Shown: in pieces, positions 25,119 through 33,926 of the stretch
Position numbering within the stretch: the stretch's first letter is position 1
How the letters are laid out: every line of letters starts with the position of its first letter
Source: Mycobacterium kyorinense
GTDB lineage: Bacteria > Actinomycetota > Actinomycetes > Mycobacteriales > Mycobacteriaceae
Reading direction: 5' to 3'
NCBI RefSeq assembly: GCF_002101735.1
Contig: NZ_LQPE01000140.1
Span: 1-64,000, forward strand
DNA: 64,000 nt
The notes under the pieces: generated by a model
Told to the model about the DNA's origin: nothing
Database searches by the model: none
Seen by the model: only the letters and a program-made list of their open reading frames with translations
Translations under genes and position numbers: made by a program

Positions 25119-26197
25119 GCTTTGGCGAGCTGGGCTGCAAAGAGTGGGCCGTTGTTGACCAGGACGTATCCGCCGGCCAGTCCCCCATGGCTGCACAGTG
25201 TTCGTCGTCGGCGGACACGTCGCTGGGCGACGTTCCCGGTCTTGCTGTTGCGACGTTGCACGGTCCGGTAGCTCGTTCGCGGTACCACCAGGCTCGGGAA
25301 CCGGCTGCTGACATTGCCGTAGACGGCTTGGTTGCGTGACCAGCGCCGAATGATTCTGCGGGCCGTCAGGTAGGTGTCTTTGGCGATCTCCACGCACGCC
25401 GTCGCCTTCTGTAGCCCGTGCACACCCCAGAACCGGCCCGGGCCGTGGCCAGGCGCACGCCAAAGCGTCGGCACGATGTGCTGGTATTCCTTGTCGCTCA
25501 ACGTATTCGGGGATGAGTGTTTGGTGAAATAGATTGCTAAGCGTTTGGGGTCGCAGGCCCGCAAACCGGCCAGGACGTCGATGGCGGTTCCGGCCAGCCG
25601 ATGACTCGCTTTCTGCTCTGGATTTGGATGGTTGACAATCTCCGCCCACGTGTAGGAAAGCCATTCTCGGAAGCTGCGCCCGGACCGACCCTCCTGCGTC
25701 GGCGGTGCCAGCCACAAATGAAGGTGCGGAGCGCCGCGGCGCTGAAACTCCAACTTCCATATGTAACGCGCCGACTCGCCGTATTCACGGTGAAACCGCT
25801 TGCGCCACAACACCATATGCCGCTTGACGCTCTTGCCATCGGGGGCGACTGTTTCCCAATCGCCCGGATAGGTCAGGGTCACCATCGCCGGCACCCGACC
25901 GGACTCCACAAGCGGGGTGTAATCGAGCTCGGCGAACGTGCGGCACATCGCCGACCGCGACTTACGCGACCACTCGGTAACCCGACGTCCGGTCTCGCCG
26001 GGCGAAACACCGCCCGGTCTTTGCTTCACCGCCGCTACGTCACCCGCGTCGTCCAACTCCGAAGCTGCGGCCAATTCGTCTTTGACGCGGATCTTCAGGC
26101 CATCGACATCCATGTCGTGCCGCTCGATGGCCCGCTGTGCGGATTTCTCTTTGCAGACGGGGTTGGTCCAGCCGAGCCGAACCACGCCCGGGCCCAA
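25085..26197 (-). CDS. rep: Replication initiator (HUH rolling-circle type)
   Basis: 370-aa replication initiator typical of actinobacterial AICEs and small plasmids. The metal-binding HUH motif is GAPHLHLWL (about residues 168-176), and the catalytic-tyrosine region is IYFTKHSS with KEYQHIVPTLWR downstream. The family hallmark PAMVTLTYPGDWETVAPDG is present near residue 103. The frame opens with TTG at 26197; an ATG at 26113 is an alternative. In the same frame, four codons upstream, a stop ends another open stretch (26210-26632). The C-terminus (LVNNGPLFAAQLAKAL) is close to the family end, and the last codons overlap the truncated methylase. Confidence 0.85.
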   Translation of the reverse strand: MGPGVVRLGWTNPVCKEKSAQRAIERHDMDVDGLKIRVKDELAAASELDDAGDVAAVKQRPGGVSPGETGRRVTEWSRKSRSAMCRTFAELDYTPLVESGRVPAMVTLTYPGDWETVAPDGKSVKRHMVLWRKRFHREYGESARYIWKLEFQRRGAPHLHLWLAPPTQEGRSGRSFREWLSYTWAEIVNHPNPEQKASHRLAGTAIDVLAGLRACDPKRLAIYFTKHSSPNTLSDKEYQHIVPTLWRAPGHGPGRFWGVHGLQKATACVEIAKDTYLTARRIIRRWSRNQAVYGNVSSRFPSLVVPRTSYRTVQRRNSKTGNVAQRRVRRRRTLCSHGGLAGGYVLVNNGPLFAAQLAKALVCVIRHRNR

Positions 26198-26209
26198 GGT
26201 GACACGGAA

Positions 26210-26632
26210 TCAACCCGATTCGGGCTCGGTTCCCCTTAGCGCGTTGCCGACCGCCCACGGCTGGGCCTGCTCAAACAGCGATGCCGCCGAAGTGACCAGC
26301 GCGGGGCGCGGGAACCGCAGCCCCAGCGCATCACTTGCTCGCCACTCGGCGCCCCCGACACAACCCGCGACCTCGCTGCGGACACTTTTGGCACATATAA
26401 CAAGCCCGTTGGTCCCAGCCGGAACACGGCCTACGCCGCTCCCGCCGTCCGACCGACCGCTACCGCTCTCGCGCCCTGCGGCCTTGACGGCCTCGGGCAC
26501 TCGCGGTCTACCGGCGTCCGCGGCTCCGTCCGTGTTCCGACTGGCCGTATCGTTTGGGTCGTGCCAATCAGTGGGTCGCTTCCCGGTCCTGGTTGTGCGG
26601 CGCACCGTCGACGCTGTGACGTGCTCGGGCAT
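26210..26632 (-). CDS. Hypothetical protein directly upstream of rep
   Basis: 140-codon open frame in the same frame as rep, separated from it by one TGA (26210-26212) and four codons. The sequence is Gly/Arg/Ser-rich in its first half and then reads TNGLVICAKSVRSEVAGC and LFEQAQPWAVGNAL. It may be a separate small gene, or the N-terminal part of an originally longer Rep interrupted by a stop. Codon composition does not settle the point. If it is not coding, the 626 bases between rep and attR hold only the GTCCGG repeat near 26719 and no other gene that I can see. Confidence 0.35.
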   Translation of the reverse strand: MPEHVTASTVRRTTRTGKRPTDWHDPNDTASRNTDGAADAGRPRVPEAVKAAGRESGSGRSDGGSGVGRVPAGTNGLVICAKSVRSEVAGCVGGAEWRASDALGLRFPRPALVTSAASLFEQAQPWAVGNALRGTEPESG

Positions 26633-26823
26633 CGGGCACCTACTCCCCGGCAGCCCTCGGTGCCCATCACTAAGTGATTGGCGCGTAAGGGATTGCCTCT
26701 TGGGAGCGCAAGCACTACGTCCGGTTTATGTCCGGTCGTCGGCGCAGCCGAATCCGTCGAACCAGCTCAATGCGCCCTATACGACGCACTGAAACACATA
26801 AACCGCAGGTCAGCGACTATTCT

Positions 26824-26872
26824 GTCCGCCTGAAAAGCGGAAGGTCGCCGGTTCGATCCCGGCCCTGGCCAC
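26824..26872 (+). repeat. attR (displaced native tRNA-Phe 3' half)
   Basis: Copy of 16165-16213 with two compensatory differences in the T stem, followed by CA so that CCA is encoded (26872-26874). This is probably the host's original pheU 3' end, moved to the far side of the element on integration. There is no 5' half, so it is not a functional tRNA. Confidence 0.9.
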
Positions 26873-27026
26873 CAGGTGGTTTGGCGGCCCGCACACCCAG
26901 CGAGGTCGACTCGTAGCAATCTCACAGTGCCGCAAAACGTTTGAACTGGGTAGATAAATCAGCATTGCCGTTGCAGCGGATGCCGCAGGTGGTTCGCCTC
27001 GTGAAGTCGGCGCCGCGCCCCCGCCG

Positions 27027-27464
27027 CTATCCGGCCTCACCCAGCAGGCCGGCGATTCCCTTCGCATCGGGAAAGGCGTGTGAGATGTCCGCCAGGCCGG
27101 CGAACGCGGTGTCCGCCGAAACGAGAACGGTTGCGCCGGCTTTGGTGGCGGTCGCGGCGAGTACGGCGTCGAAAGCCCCGAGCCGCGGTGTCGTCGCGAA
27201 CAGCGTCAGGCCGTGCAGGAGGCTATCGCGGGTGATGCTCAGTAACGGTGAGAGCAGTTCGGTGTAGTCGTGGCCGAGTGCCGCGGCGTCTTTGCGGTCA
27301 CGACGCCGGGCACGAACATGGACGAATTCTTGGATCACCTCGGCGGTGGTCGTCGCCTCGATGCGCTCGTCGGCAATCGCGGCCACCAGCTCGCGACAGG
27401 GTTCGCGCAGGGGGTGATCGGCGCCCTTGGCATACACGAGGACGGTCGTGTCGAGCACGATCAT
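27027..27464 (-). CDS. vapC: VapC-type PIN-domain ribonuclease toxin
   Basis: 145-aa PIN-domain toxin. Acidic catalytic residues are visible: D5 in [12 protein letters not shown] in [10 protein letters not shown] in [12 protein letters not shown] and a final D in VSADTAF. VapC toxins cleave RNAs, often tRNAs, until neutralised by VapB. The start overlaps the vapB stop by ATGA, and the pair is self-contained. It is the first gene after attR, about 150 bases beyond it, so it lies outside the element and at the edge of the catabolic region. Confidence 0.88.
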   Translation of the reverse strand: MIVLDTTVLVYAKGADHPLREPCRELVAAIADERIEATTTAEVIQEFVHVRARRRDRKDAAALGHDYTELLSPLLSITRDSLLHGLTLFATTPRLGAFDAVLAATATKAGATVLVSADTAFAGLADISHAFPDAKGIAGLLGEAG

Positions 27465-27718
27465 CGGCGGCGGCTCCGCAGGGTCTCCAGCTCGTCCTTC
27501 AGTTCCTGCGGGTCGGGAACCGCCGTGTCGGGAGCATCGAGGAGGCGTTGGCCCGCTGACTTGCGGCGGTCGGCGGGGTTTGCAAGGCCGCGGTCGATGG
27601 CCTCCCGCACCACGGTCGCTACCGAGACTCCGCGCTCACGGGCGAGGGACGTGATCCGCCGATGGCGTTCATCGTCGAGCAGAATCTGCAAGCGATGCTC
27701 GAACAGTGACATACTCAT
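27461..27718 (-). CDS. vapB: VapB-type ribbon-helix-helix antitoxin
   Basis: 85-aa antitoxin. The N-terminal ribbon-helix-helix ([37 protein letters not shown], about 9-45) is followed by a C-terminal charged tail that would wrap the toxin ([28 protein letters not shown]). RHH antitoxins of this type bind their own promoter; the 59-base gap to the divergent ddpX-like gene is the likely operator region. Overlaps vapC by ATGA. Confidence 0.85.
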   Translation of the reverse strand: MSMSLFEHRLQILLDDERHRRITSLARERGVSVATVVREAIDRGLANPADRRKSAGQRLLDAPDTAVPDPQELKDELETLRSRRR

Positions 27719-27777
27719 ACATTAGCATGCTTAGCATGGGTCGGGCCTGCCCGCCAACCACCGGCGACAATGTGGGC

Positions 27778-28446
27778 ATGCATGTCGTGCGGGGCCTTCT
27801 CGTTGGCCTGTTGTTGTTTGTGCCCGTCAACGCTGCGCCGGCCAACGCAGACGTCCCACCGGTGAGCGCGAAGGCACAAGCGGCAGGTTTCGTCGACGTC
27901 CGCAGCTATGTTCCGGACGCGATCATCGACTTGCGCTATGCGACGCCCAACAATTTCACCGGCACACCGTTGTATCCGGCCGACGCGCGTTGCCTGGTGC
28001 ATGAATCCATGGCGCCGGGTCTCGCAACGGCGGCCGATGTACTGCGTCGGCAAGGACAGGCCCTTGTTTTCTGGGACTGCTATCGGCCACACGATGTCCA
28101 GGTACGGATGTTCCAAGTGGTGCCTAACCCGGCCTGGGTGGCACGGCCCGGCCAGTACGCGCACAGCCACGAGGCCGGCCGCTCGGTCGACGTCACGACG
28201 GCAAGCACACAGTGCACGCCGCAGCGACGGTGCTTGGCCGACATGGGAACCGATTTCGACGATTTCACGCCTCGGGCCCGCGCCTCGGCCACCGACGGCG
28301 TCAGTCCGACCGCGCAGGCGAACCGGGCGCGACTACGTGATGCCATGAGCGCCGGCGGGCTCACGGTGTACTCGGGCGAGTGGTGGCATTTCGACGGGCC
28401 GGGCTCCACCGTCGACCGCCCGATCCTCGACGTACCCGTCGACTAG
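27778..28446 (+). CDS. D-alanyl-D-alanine dipeptidase (VanX/DdpX family, M15D)
   Basis: 222-aa exported zinc dipeptidase. A signal peptide covers about residues 1-24 (GLLVGLLLFVPVNAAPANA). Zinc site and catalytic motifs: SHEAGRSVDVT (SxHxxGxAxD type, about 137-147), and EWWHFDG (about 200-206) with the catalytic Glu and third zinc His. LRYATPNNFTGTPLY and FWDCYRPHDVQ are family landmarks. It hydrolyses D-Ala-D-Ala or a similar dipeptide in the cell wall; in mycobacteria such enzymes are exported rather than cytoplasmic as in vancomycin resistance. ATG 27778 gives the clean signal peptide. Confidence 0.88.
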   Translation: MHVVRGLLVGLLLFVPVNAAPANADVPPVSAKAQAAGFVDVRSYVPDAIIDLRYATPNNFTGTPLYPADARCLVHESMAPGLATAADVLRRQGQALVFWDCYRPHDVQVRMFQVVPNPAWVARPGQYAHSHEAGRSVDVTTASTQCTPQRRCLADMGTDFDDFTPRARASATDGVSPTAQANRARLRDAMSAGGLTVYSGEWWHFDGPGSTVDRPILDVPVD

Positions 28447-28504
28447 TCGTCTCAATTGCTGAGATGACCATTTCACTATCCGGCATACGGCGTAGGCTGG
28501 CGCG

Positions 28505-29317
28505 GTGACCCGCGAACCTCACGCCGTCTACACCCACGGCCATCACGAGTCGGTGCTGCGTTCGCATCGCCAACGCACTGCGGACAATTCCGCGGCCTAC
28601 CTCTTGCCGCATTTGCGCCAGGGGATGTCGCTGCTGGATATCGGCTGCGGGCCCGGGACCATCATCGTCGACCTGGCCGCACGCGTCGCGCCCGGGAAGG
28701 TCACCGCCGTCGACACCGCAGACGATGCGTTGGCCGCGGCGCGCGTGGAAGCCCAGGCGCGCAACCTTTCTAACATCTTTTTCGCCGCGGCCGACGTGCA
28801 TGCGCTCGAATTCGCCGACGGCACATTCGATGTCGTGCACGCCCATCAAGTGCTGCAGCACGTCGCCGATCCCGTTCAGGCGCTGCGCGAGATGCGACGC
28901 GTGTGCGTGCGGGGCGGGATCGTCGCCGCCCGGGACGCCGACTATGCCGGATTCACCTGGTACCCGGAACTACCGATGCTGGATCGGTGGCTGGATCTCT
29001 ACGAGCAGGCGGCTCGTGCCAACGGCGGAGAGCCCGACGCCGGCCGGCGCCTGCTGTCCTGGGCTCAAGCGGCTGGGTTCGACGACGTCACCCCCACCGC
29101 CGGAATCTGGTGTTTCGCAACGCCGGAAGAACGCGGCTGGTGGGGAGGCATGTGGGCCGACCGGATCCTGCATTCAGCGTTGGCCCGCCAGCTGGTGGAT
29201 TCCGGACTGGCAACGGCCTCGGAGCTCACCGAGATCTCCGCGGCGTGGCGAGCCTGGGCGGCTGCGCCTAACGGTTGGCTGGCGATCCCGCACGGCGAGA
29301 TCCTCTGTCGGGCATAG
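28505..29317 (+). CDS. Class I SAM-dependent methyltransferase (UbiE/COQ5-like)
   Basis: 270-aa methyltransferase. SAM-binding motif I is LLDIGCGPGTII (about 43-54), motif II contains VTAVDTADDAL, and motif IV/post is GTFDVVHAHQVLQHVADPVQALREMRRV. Similar enzymes methylate small hydroxylated aromatics or lipids; the substrate is not visible. GTG start at 28505. It is convergent with the amidase gene, and the two coding regions overlap by 50 bases at their 3' ends. Confidence 0.87.
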   Translation: MTREPHAVYTHGHHESVLRSHRQRTADNSAAYLLPHLRQGMSLLDIGCGPGTIIVDLAARVAPGKVTAVDTADDALAAARVEAQARNLSNIFFAAADVHALEFADGTFDVVHAHQVLQHVADPVQALREMRRVCVRGGIVAARDADYAGFTWYPELPMLDRWLDLYEQAARANGGEPDAGRRLLSWAQAAGFDDVTPTAGIWCFATPEERGWWGGMWADRILHSALARQLVDSGLATASELTEISAAWRAWAAAPNGWLAIPHGEILCRA

Positions 29318-30824
29318 GAAAGCCACCGCACAGCATCTCGAACGCATGAGCCACCCGTAGCACGGTGGCGTCGTCAAACCGCTTGCCCATGATCATCATC
29401 CCGACCGGCAACCCGTCGACGAAGCCGGCGGGCACCGAGATTGCTGGGTGCCCAGTGACATTCATGGGGGCGGTGTTGAGCGCTTTGCCCATCGCTTGGG
29501 CGAGCAGCGTGGCGTCGTCAGCGTCGGGCCCGGGCAGCACGGCCGCGGTGCTCGGGACCGTCGGCATCACCAGCACGTCGAACTGCTCGAGCGCACTGTC
29601 GTAGGCGGCGCGCGCATGCGGTAACAGGTTGCGCGCCTTGCCGTATAACGAACCACCGAGCGTCGTCAGACTGTAGTGGCCGCACAGCGCGGGCGTCTTG
29701 ACCGCGGCTGGGAGCTGATCGGCGCTGGCTCGTCGTTGCCGGGCGAAGTACTCCATCAGCTCCGGGTCGTAGAGTCCGTCCACGCCCAGCCCGTAACCGT
29801 TGCCGTCGAGCATCTGATAGGTGGCGCCGTCACTCATGATGACCGCGAAGAGGTGAAATACGTTGTTATGCCACGGCACGCTGGCCTCGGAGACTTCGCA
29901 GCCGATCTCGGTGAAGCGCTGCGCCGATGAGCGGACCAGCTCGTCGACGGCGGGCTGCGAGCCGGGCTGGCCGAAGCCCTCGGCGAGGAGGCCCACCCAC
30001 ATGCCGGCGACGTCGCCGGTGAGCGCAGCCACATACTCGACGGCCGGCAGGTGAGCCGGCTGACGCGGGTCCTGCCCGTCGGGTCCTGCGAGCAGCCCCA
30101 GCAGTAGCGCGGCGTCGGCGACGGTGCGCGTCATCGGGCCGAGGTGGTCGAGGGTGCGTTCGATCGGAAACGCTCCGGTGTAGGGAACCAAACCATAGGT
30201 GGGCTTGTGTCCGACGATCCCGCACAACGCGGCGGGAATCCGGACCGATCCGCCCTGGTCGCCGCCGATGGCGAGCTCGACGTCCCCTAAGGCGACCAAT
30301 GCGGCACTGCCGCTGGAAGATCCACCGGTTTCGCGGGCGGGATCCCAGGGGTTGCGCACCGGGCCGGTGGCCGAGGTGAAGCTGGAGCCCGAGTAGCACA
30401 GGTCTTCGCAGACGCTCTTGCCGGCGATCACCGCCCCGGCATCGAGCAGCCGTTGCACGACGGTCGCGTCGCGGGCGGGGATGAAACCTTCCAGTGCCCG
30501 CGACCCGTTCATCATCGGGACCCCGGCGACGGTGATGTTGTCCTTGATCGCGATCCGTCTGCCCGAGAGCGGCCCGCCGACCCCCGAGCTGATCTCGGTG
30601 GTGACATACCAGGCGCCCAGCGGGTTGTCGTCGGGGAACTCGTAGGCGCGCTCGGGGATCTGTGGCCGTGCGATTGCGTCGTACAGCTCGTCGACCGCGT
30701 CGTAGGCCGCTAACGAATACCCGGCCATCGCCGTGAATTCCGCCAACGCGTGGTCGTCGAAGTGCAAACCGAAATGCTGCGCAGCCGAGGCTATTTCCGA
30801 CGTCGATGGTCTCCGAATCGCCAT
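29268..30824 (-). CDS. Amidase (amidase-signature family, rhodococcal acylamidase-like)
   Basis: 518-aa amidase-signature enzyme resembling the enantioselective Rhodococcus nitrile-pathway amidase along its length. Catalytic Lys in AIKDNITVAGVPMMNGS, and the Ser-cis-Ser region GGSSSGSAALVALGD with GGDQGGSVRIPAALCG giving the nucleophile. The N-terminal helical domain (1-75) is typical of that subgroup. It hydrolyses carboxamides to acids and ammonia. The ATG at 30824 is chosen because it aligns with relatives' N-termini; a longer frame upstream lacks similarity. No nitrile hydratase neighbours are present, so the natural substrate is unknown. Confidence 0.9.
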   Translation of the reverse strand: MAIRRPSTSEIASAAQHFGLHFDDHALAEFTAMAGYSLAAYDAVDELYDAIARPQIPERAYEFPDDNPLGAWYVTTEISSGVGGPLSGRRIAIKDNITVAGVPMMNGSRALEGFIPARDATVVQRLLDAGAVIAGKSVCEDLCYSGSSFTSATGPVRNPWDPARETGGSSSGSAALVALGDVELAIGGDQGGSVRIPAALCGIVGHKPTYGLVPYTGAFPIERTLDHLGPMTRTVADAALLLGLLAGPDGQDPRQPAHLPAVEYVAALTGDVAGMWVGLLAEGFGQPGSQPAVDELVRSSAQRFTEIGCEVSEASVPWHNNVFHLFAVIMSDGATYQMLDGNGYGLGVDGLYDPELMEYFARQRRASADQLPAAVKTPALCGHYSLTTLGGSLYGKARNLLPHARAAYDSALEQFDVLVMPTVPSTAAVLPGPDADDATLLAQAMGKALNTAPMNVTGHPAISVPAGFVDGLPVGMMIMGKRFDDATVLRVAHAFEMLCGGFPMPDRGSRRAGSPANR

Positions 30825-30981
30825 GCCGAAAATGTAGTCGACTGTGCGGTTTCGTACGCGACATGCCGACGCGGCCGTATGGAGGCGCACACTCGGCAAA
30901 CAACTTCGGTCCGGCGTCTTTGGCCTGGTCAGCATGACCCGGTATTGGCATTCTCTTTTTTTGCAAGTACGTTATCAGTCG

Positions 30982-32559
30982 ATGGATAACCAGACTCAGA
31001 CCTCATCCGGCATCCCGCTGGAACCCGTATACGGGCCGGGGGACAGCCCTGCTGACCCACCGCCACCGGGCACCTATCCATTCACTCGGGGCAACTTCGC
31101 CAGCGGTTACCGCGGCAAGCTCTGGACGTTTCGGCAGTACTCCGGCTTCGGCACCGCCGAGGAATCCAACCGCCGCTACCGCTACCTGCTGGAGCAGGGC
31201 GGGACGGGTCTGTCGGTGGCGCTCGACCTGCCCACCCAGTGCGGTTTCGACTCCGACGACCCGGAGGTCGGCGAGGAGGTCGGTCGGGTCGGCGTCGCCG
31301 TCGACACCCTCGCCGACGCCGAGATCCTGTTCGACGGCATCCCGCTGGACAAGATCAGCACCAGCTTCACGATCAACGGCACGGCGGCGATCCTGCTGGC
31401 GTTCTACGTGGCCGCCGCCGAACGAAACGGGGTGCCGCGGGCCAAGCTGACCGGCACCATCCAGAACGACATCCTCAAGGAATACGCTTCGCGCGGTACC
31501 TGGATCTGGCCGCCCGAGCCGTCGCTGCGGCTGATCGCTGACACCATCGAGTTCTGCGCCGCCGAAGTCCCCAAGTTCAACGCGATTTCGGTGGCCGGGG
31601 CGCATTTCCGCGACGCCGGCGCCAACGCGGTGCAGGAGATGGCGTTCACGCTGGCCGACGGCGTCACCTACTGCGACACGGTGGTCGAACGCGGCCGGAT
31701 GAGCATCGACAAGTTCGCGCCGCAGATCTCGTTTTTCTTCTATACCCACGGCGACTTCTTCGAAGAGATCGCGAAATACCGTGCGGGACGGCGACGTTGG
31801 GCGACGATCGTACGGGAACGCTACGGCGCCAAGACCGACAAGGCCTCGATGTTCCGGTTCGGCTGCGTGTGCGGCGGGGCGTCGCTGTATGCACCGCAGG
31901 CCCACAACAACGTCGTCCGGGTGGCCTACGAGGCGATGGCCGCTGTGCTCGGCGGCGTCCAGTCGATGTTCACCGCCGCCTGGGACGAGCCGTTTGCGCT
32001 GCCCACCGAGGAAACGACCACGCTCGCGCTGCGCACCCAGCAGATCCTGGCCCACGAAACCGGCGTCGCACGGGTGGCCGATCCGCTCGGCGGTTCCTAC
32101 TTCGTTGAGGCGCTCACCGACGAGACCGAGGCCCGCATCATCGAGATCATGGCTGACCTCGAGCAGCACGGCGGGATGGTGCGTGCCATCGAAGACGGCT
32201 ATCTGCAGGGTCTGATCGCCGACGAGGCCTACCGCATCCACCAGGAAATCGAATCCGGTGAGCGGCCGGTGGTCGGAGTCAACCGGTTCGTCACGCCCGA
32301 GCCGCCACCCGAGATCGCCACCTACGAGCTCGACCCGGAGGGCCGCGATCTGCAACTCAAGCGGCTGTCGAAGGTGAAGGCGGAAAGAGATTCGGCCGCA
32401 GTGCAATCCAGCCTCGCCGCGTTATCCCGCGCCGCCGAAGGCACCGACAACCTCATGCACAAACTGATCGACTGTGCCAACGCCTACTGCACGGTCGGCG
32501 AGATGGTCTCCGCGCTCAAAGCGGTGTGGGGCGAATTCGAACAGCCGGTGGTGTTTTAG
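30982..32559 (+). CDS. B12-dependent acyl-CoA mutase, large (TIM-barrel) subunit
   Basis: 525-aa methylmalonyl-CoA mutase-family barrel subunit lacking the B12 domain, which is the next gene. Aligned to P. shermanii MutB with a constant offset of 36, it keeps Y53 (Y89), Q161 (Q197), R171 (R207) and H208 (H244). Tyr and Arg at these places are the methylmalonyl-CoA signature, since isobutyryl- and 2-hydroxyisobutyryl-CoA mutases change them. However, the neighbouring loop is [11 protein letters not shown], closer to the isobutyryl-CoA type than LATHRGYDSD. Substrate is therefore open: a dicarboxyl-type CoA ester or a related branched one. ATG at 30982 follows GTCGATG; downstream gene starts without a gap. 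Confidence 0.85.
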   Translation: MDNQTQTSSGIPLEPVYGPGDSPADPPPPGTYPFTRGNFASGYRGKLWTFRQYSGFGTAEESNRRYRYLLEQGGTGLSVALDLPTQCGFDSDDPEVGEEVGRVGVAVDTLADAEILFDGIPLDKISTSFTINGTAAILLAFYVAAAERNGVPRAKLTGTIQNDILKEYASRGTWIWPPEPSLRLIADTIEFCAAEVPKFNAISVAGAHFRDAGANAVQEMAFTLADGVTYCDTVVERGRMSIDKFAPQISFFFYTHGDFFEEIAKYRAGRRRWATIVRERYGAKTDKASMFRFGCVCGGASLYAPQAHNNVVRVAYEAMAAVLGGVQSMFTAAWDEPFALPTEETTTLALRTQQILAHETGVARVADPLGGSYFVEALTDETEARIIEIMADLEQHGGMVRAIEDGYLQGLIADEAYRIHQEIESGERPVVGVNRFVTPEPPPEIATYELDPEGRDLQLKRLSKVKAERDSAAVQSSLAALSRAAEGTDNLMHKLIDCANAYCTVGEMVSALKAVWGEFEQPVVF

Positions 32560-32985
32560 ATGGCAGTACGTGTTCTGGTCGCCAAACCCGGCCTGGACGG
32601 GCATGACCGCGGCGCCAAGATCGTCGCGCGCACGTTGCGCGACGCCGGCTTCGAGGTGATCTACACCGGCATCAGGCAGCGCATCGAGGACATCGCGTCG
32701 ATCGCCGTGCAGGAAGACGTCGCGCTCGTCGGGCTGAGCATCCTGTCCGGCGCGCACGTCGCGTTGACCACCCGCACCATCGAGGCGTTGCGTGTGGCCG
32801 ACGCGGGCGACATCGCCGTCGTCGTCGGCGGCACGATCCCCGAAGCCGACGTACCCAAACTGAAAGCCGCCGGTGCCGCGGCGGTGTTTCCGACCGGCAC
32901 ACCGCTGGACACCCTGGTCCAGGAAATCCGTGCTCTGACAGGCAACCCCGAACCAACCGTGGAGGGATCGTGCGTCTCGGAGTAA
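32560..32985 (+). CDS. B12-binding small subunit of acyl-CoA mutase
   Basis: 141-aa adenosylcobalamin-binding domain with the DxHxxG motif (D13-G-H15-D-R-G18) whose His coordinates cobalt, then the SxL region (GLSILSGAH) and the GG loop (VVVGGTIP). Architecture is as in split mutases such as HcmB or IcmB-type small subunits. It follows the large subunit with zero spacing and overlaps the next gene by 16 bases, so stoichiometric synthesis is expected. Together they form the mutase holoenzyme; MeaB (46020) could be its chaperone. Confidence 0.9.
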   Translation: MAVRVLVAKPGLDGHDRGAKIVARTLRDAGFEVIYTGIRQRIEDIASIAVQEDVALVGLSILSGAHVALTTRTIEALRVADAGDIAVVVGGTIPEADVPKLKAAGAAAVFPTGTPLDTLVQEIRALTGNPEPTVEGSCVSE

Positions 32986-33926
32986 TGATCGGCGCCGAGC
33001 GTGGCGATTCGGCCCGCAAGGTCACCAAGCTGCTCGCCGATATCGACTGGGCCGAGTCCGTGGGCATGGACACCGCATGGATTCCCCAGGTGCCCAACGA
33101 CTTCGACGCGCTGACGGCGGTCGCGCTGATGACGACGCGCACCACCCGGATCGAGCTGGGCACCGCGGTGGTGCCGCTGCAGGCCCAGCACCCGATTGCG
33201 TTGGCCCGTCAGGCGTTATCGGTGCATGCCGCCGCCGGGGGCCGGCTGGCGCTGGGTGTGGGGCCGTCGCATCACTGGATCATCGGTGACATGCTCGGCC
33301 TGCCCTATGAGCGGCCCGCCGCCTACACCCGCGACTACCTCGAGGTGCTCGCCGCCGCATTCAGTGGCCCTGGCCCGGTCGACGTCGAGAACGAGACCTT
33401 CACCGTGCACAACCCGCTGGATCTCGCACCCGTGGCGCCGCTGCCGGTGCTGATCGCCGCGCTCGGCCCGGTGATGCTGACGCTCGCGGGAGAGCACACC
33501 GACGGAACCGTGCTCTGGATGGCCGACGAGCGGGCATGCGCCGAACACGTGGTTCCGCGGATCACCAAGGCGGCCGACAACGCCGGCCGGCCGGCGCCGC
33601 GGATCGTTGCCGGGATTCCCGTGTGCGTTTGCGCGCGAAACGAAGTCGACGCAGCGCGGGACCGCGCCAACCGGATCCTGGGTGAGGCCGAGGTGTCGCC
33701 AAACTATCAGCGGCTGCTGAGCTACGGCGACGCCAAAGACGTCGGCGACATCTGCGCCGCGGGCGACGAGGAGGCCATCGTGGCACGATTCCGCCGGTTC
33801 GCCGACGCCGGTGTGACCGATCTGTCGGTGCGGCTGTTGCCTCTCGGCGACAACCGCGACGAGCTGATCGCCTCCAAACGCCGCACCCGTGAAGTCATCG
33901 CGGCGCTGGGCGCCGAGGTGCGATGA
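32970..33926 (+). CDS. LLM-class oxidoreductase (F420-dependent type)
   Basis: 318-aa luciferase-like TIM-barrel protein. Seen: a beta-strand opening (RLGVMIGAE), DIDWAESVGMDTAWIPQ, ELGTAVVPLQAQHPIALARQALSVHAAAGGRLALGVG and GGRLALGVGPSHHW typical of mycobacterial F420-linked LLM enzymes. It would oxidise or reduce an intermediate with F420 or FMN. GTG start at 32970 within the preceding gene (16-base overlap), and its stop overlaps the CoA transferase start by ATGA; therefore part of the mutase operon. Confidence 0.87.
   Translation: MRLGVMIGAERGDSARKVTKLLADIDWAESVGMDTAWIPQVPNDFDALTAVALMTTRTTRIELGTAVVPLQAQHPIALARQALSVHAAAGGRLALGVGPSHHWIIGDMLGLPYERPAAYTRDYLEVLAAAFSGPGPVDVENETFTVHNPLDLAPVAPLPVLIAALGPVMLTLAGEHTDGTVLWMADERACAEHVVPRITKAADNAGRPAPRIVAGIPVCVCARNEVDAARDRANRILGEAEVSPNYQRLLSYGDAKDVGDICAAGDEEAIVARFRRFADAGVTDLSVRLLPLGDNRDELIASKRRTREVIAALGAEVR

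Larger units (their letters stand above)
16165..26872. mobile_element. AICE-like integrative conjugative element in tRNA-Phe
   Basis: About 10.7 kb bounded by a direct repeat of the tRNA-Phe 3' half. Gene content is that of an actinomycete integrative and conjugative element: integrase beside the attachment site, MerR-type excisionase, FtsK/Tra-type transfer ATPase, an XRE-type regulator and a HUH-type replication initiator. Cargo is a HAD-family protein, an ESX-type toxin module and a truncated methylase/endonuclease. No type IV secretion genes are present, consistent with AICEs, which move double-stranded DNA with a single FtsK-like pump. The regulator and HAD gene divide the element from the toxin module and rep. 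Confidence 0.9.

Noticed and set aside
26810..27067. Minus-strand frame over attR
   Set aside because: Antisense reading of the displaced tRNA-Phe half; no family similarity beyond that artefact.
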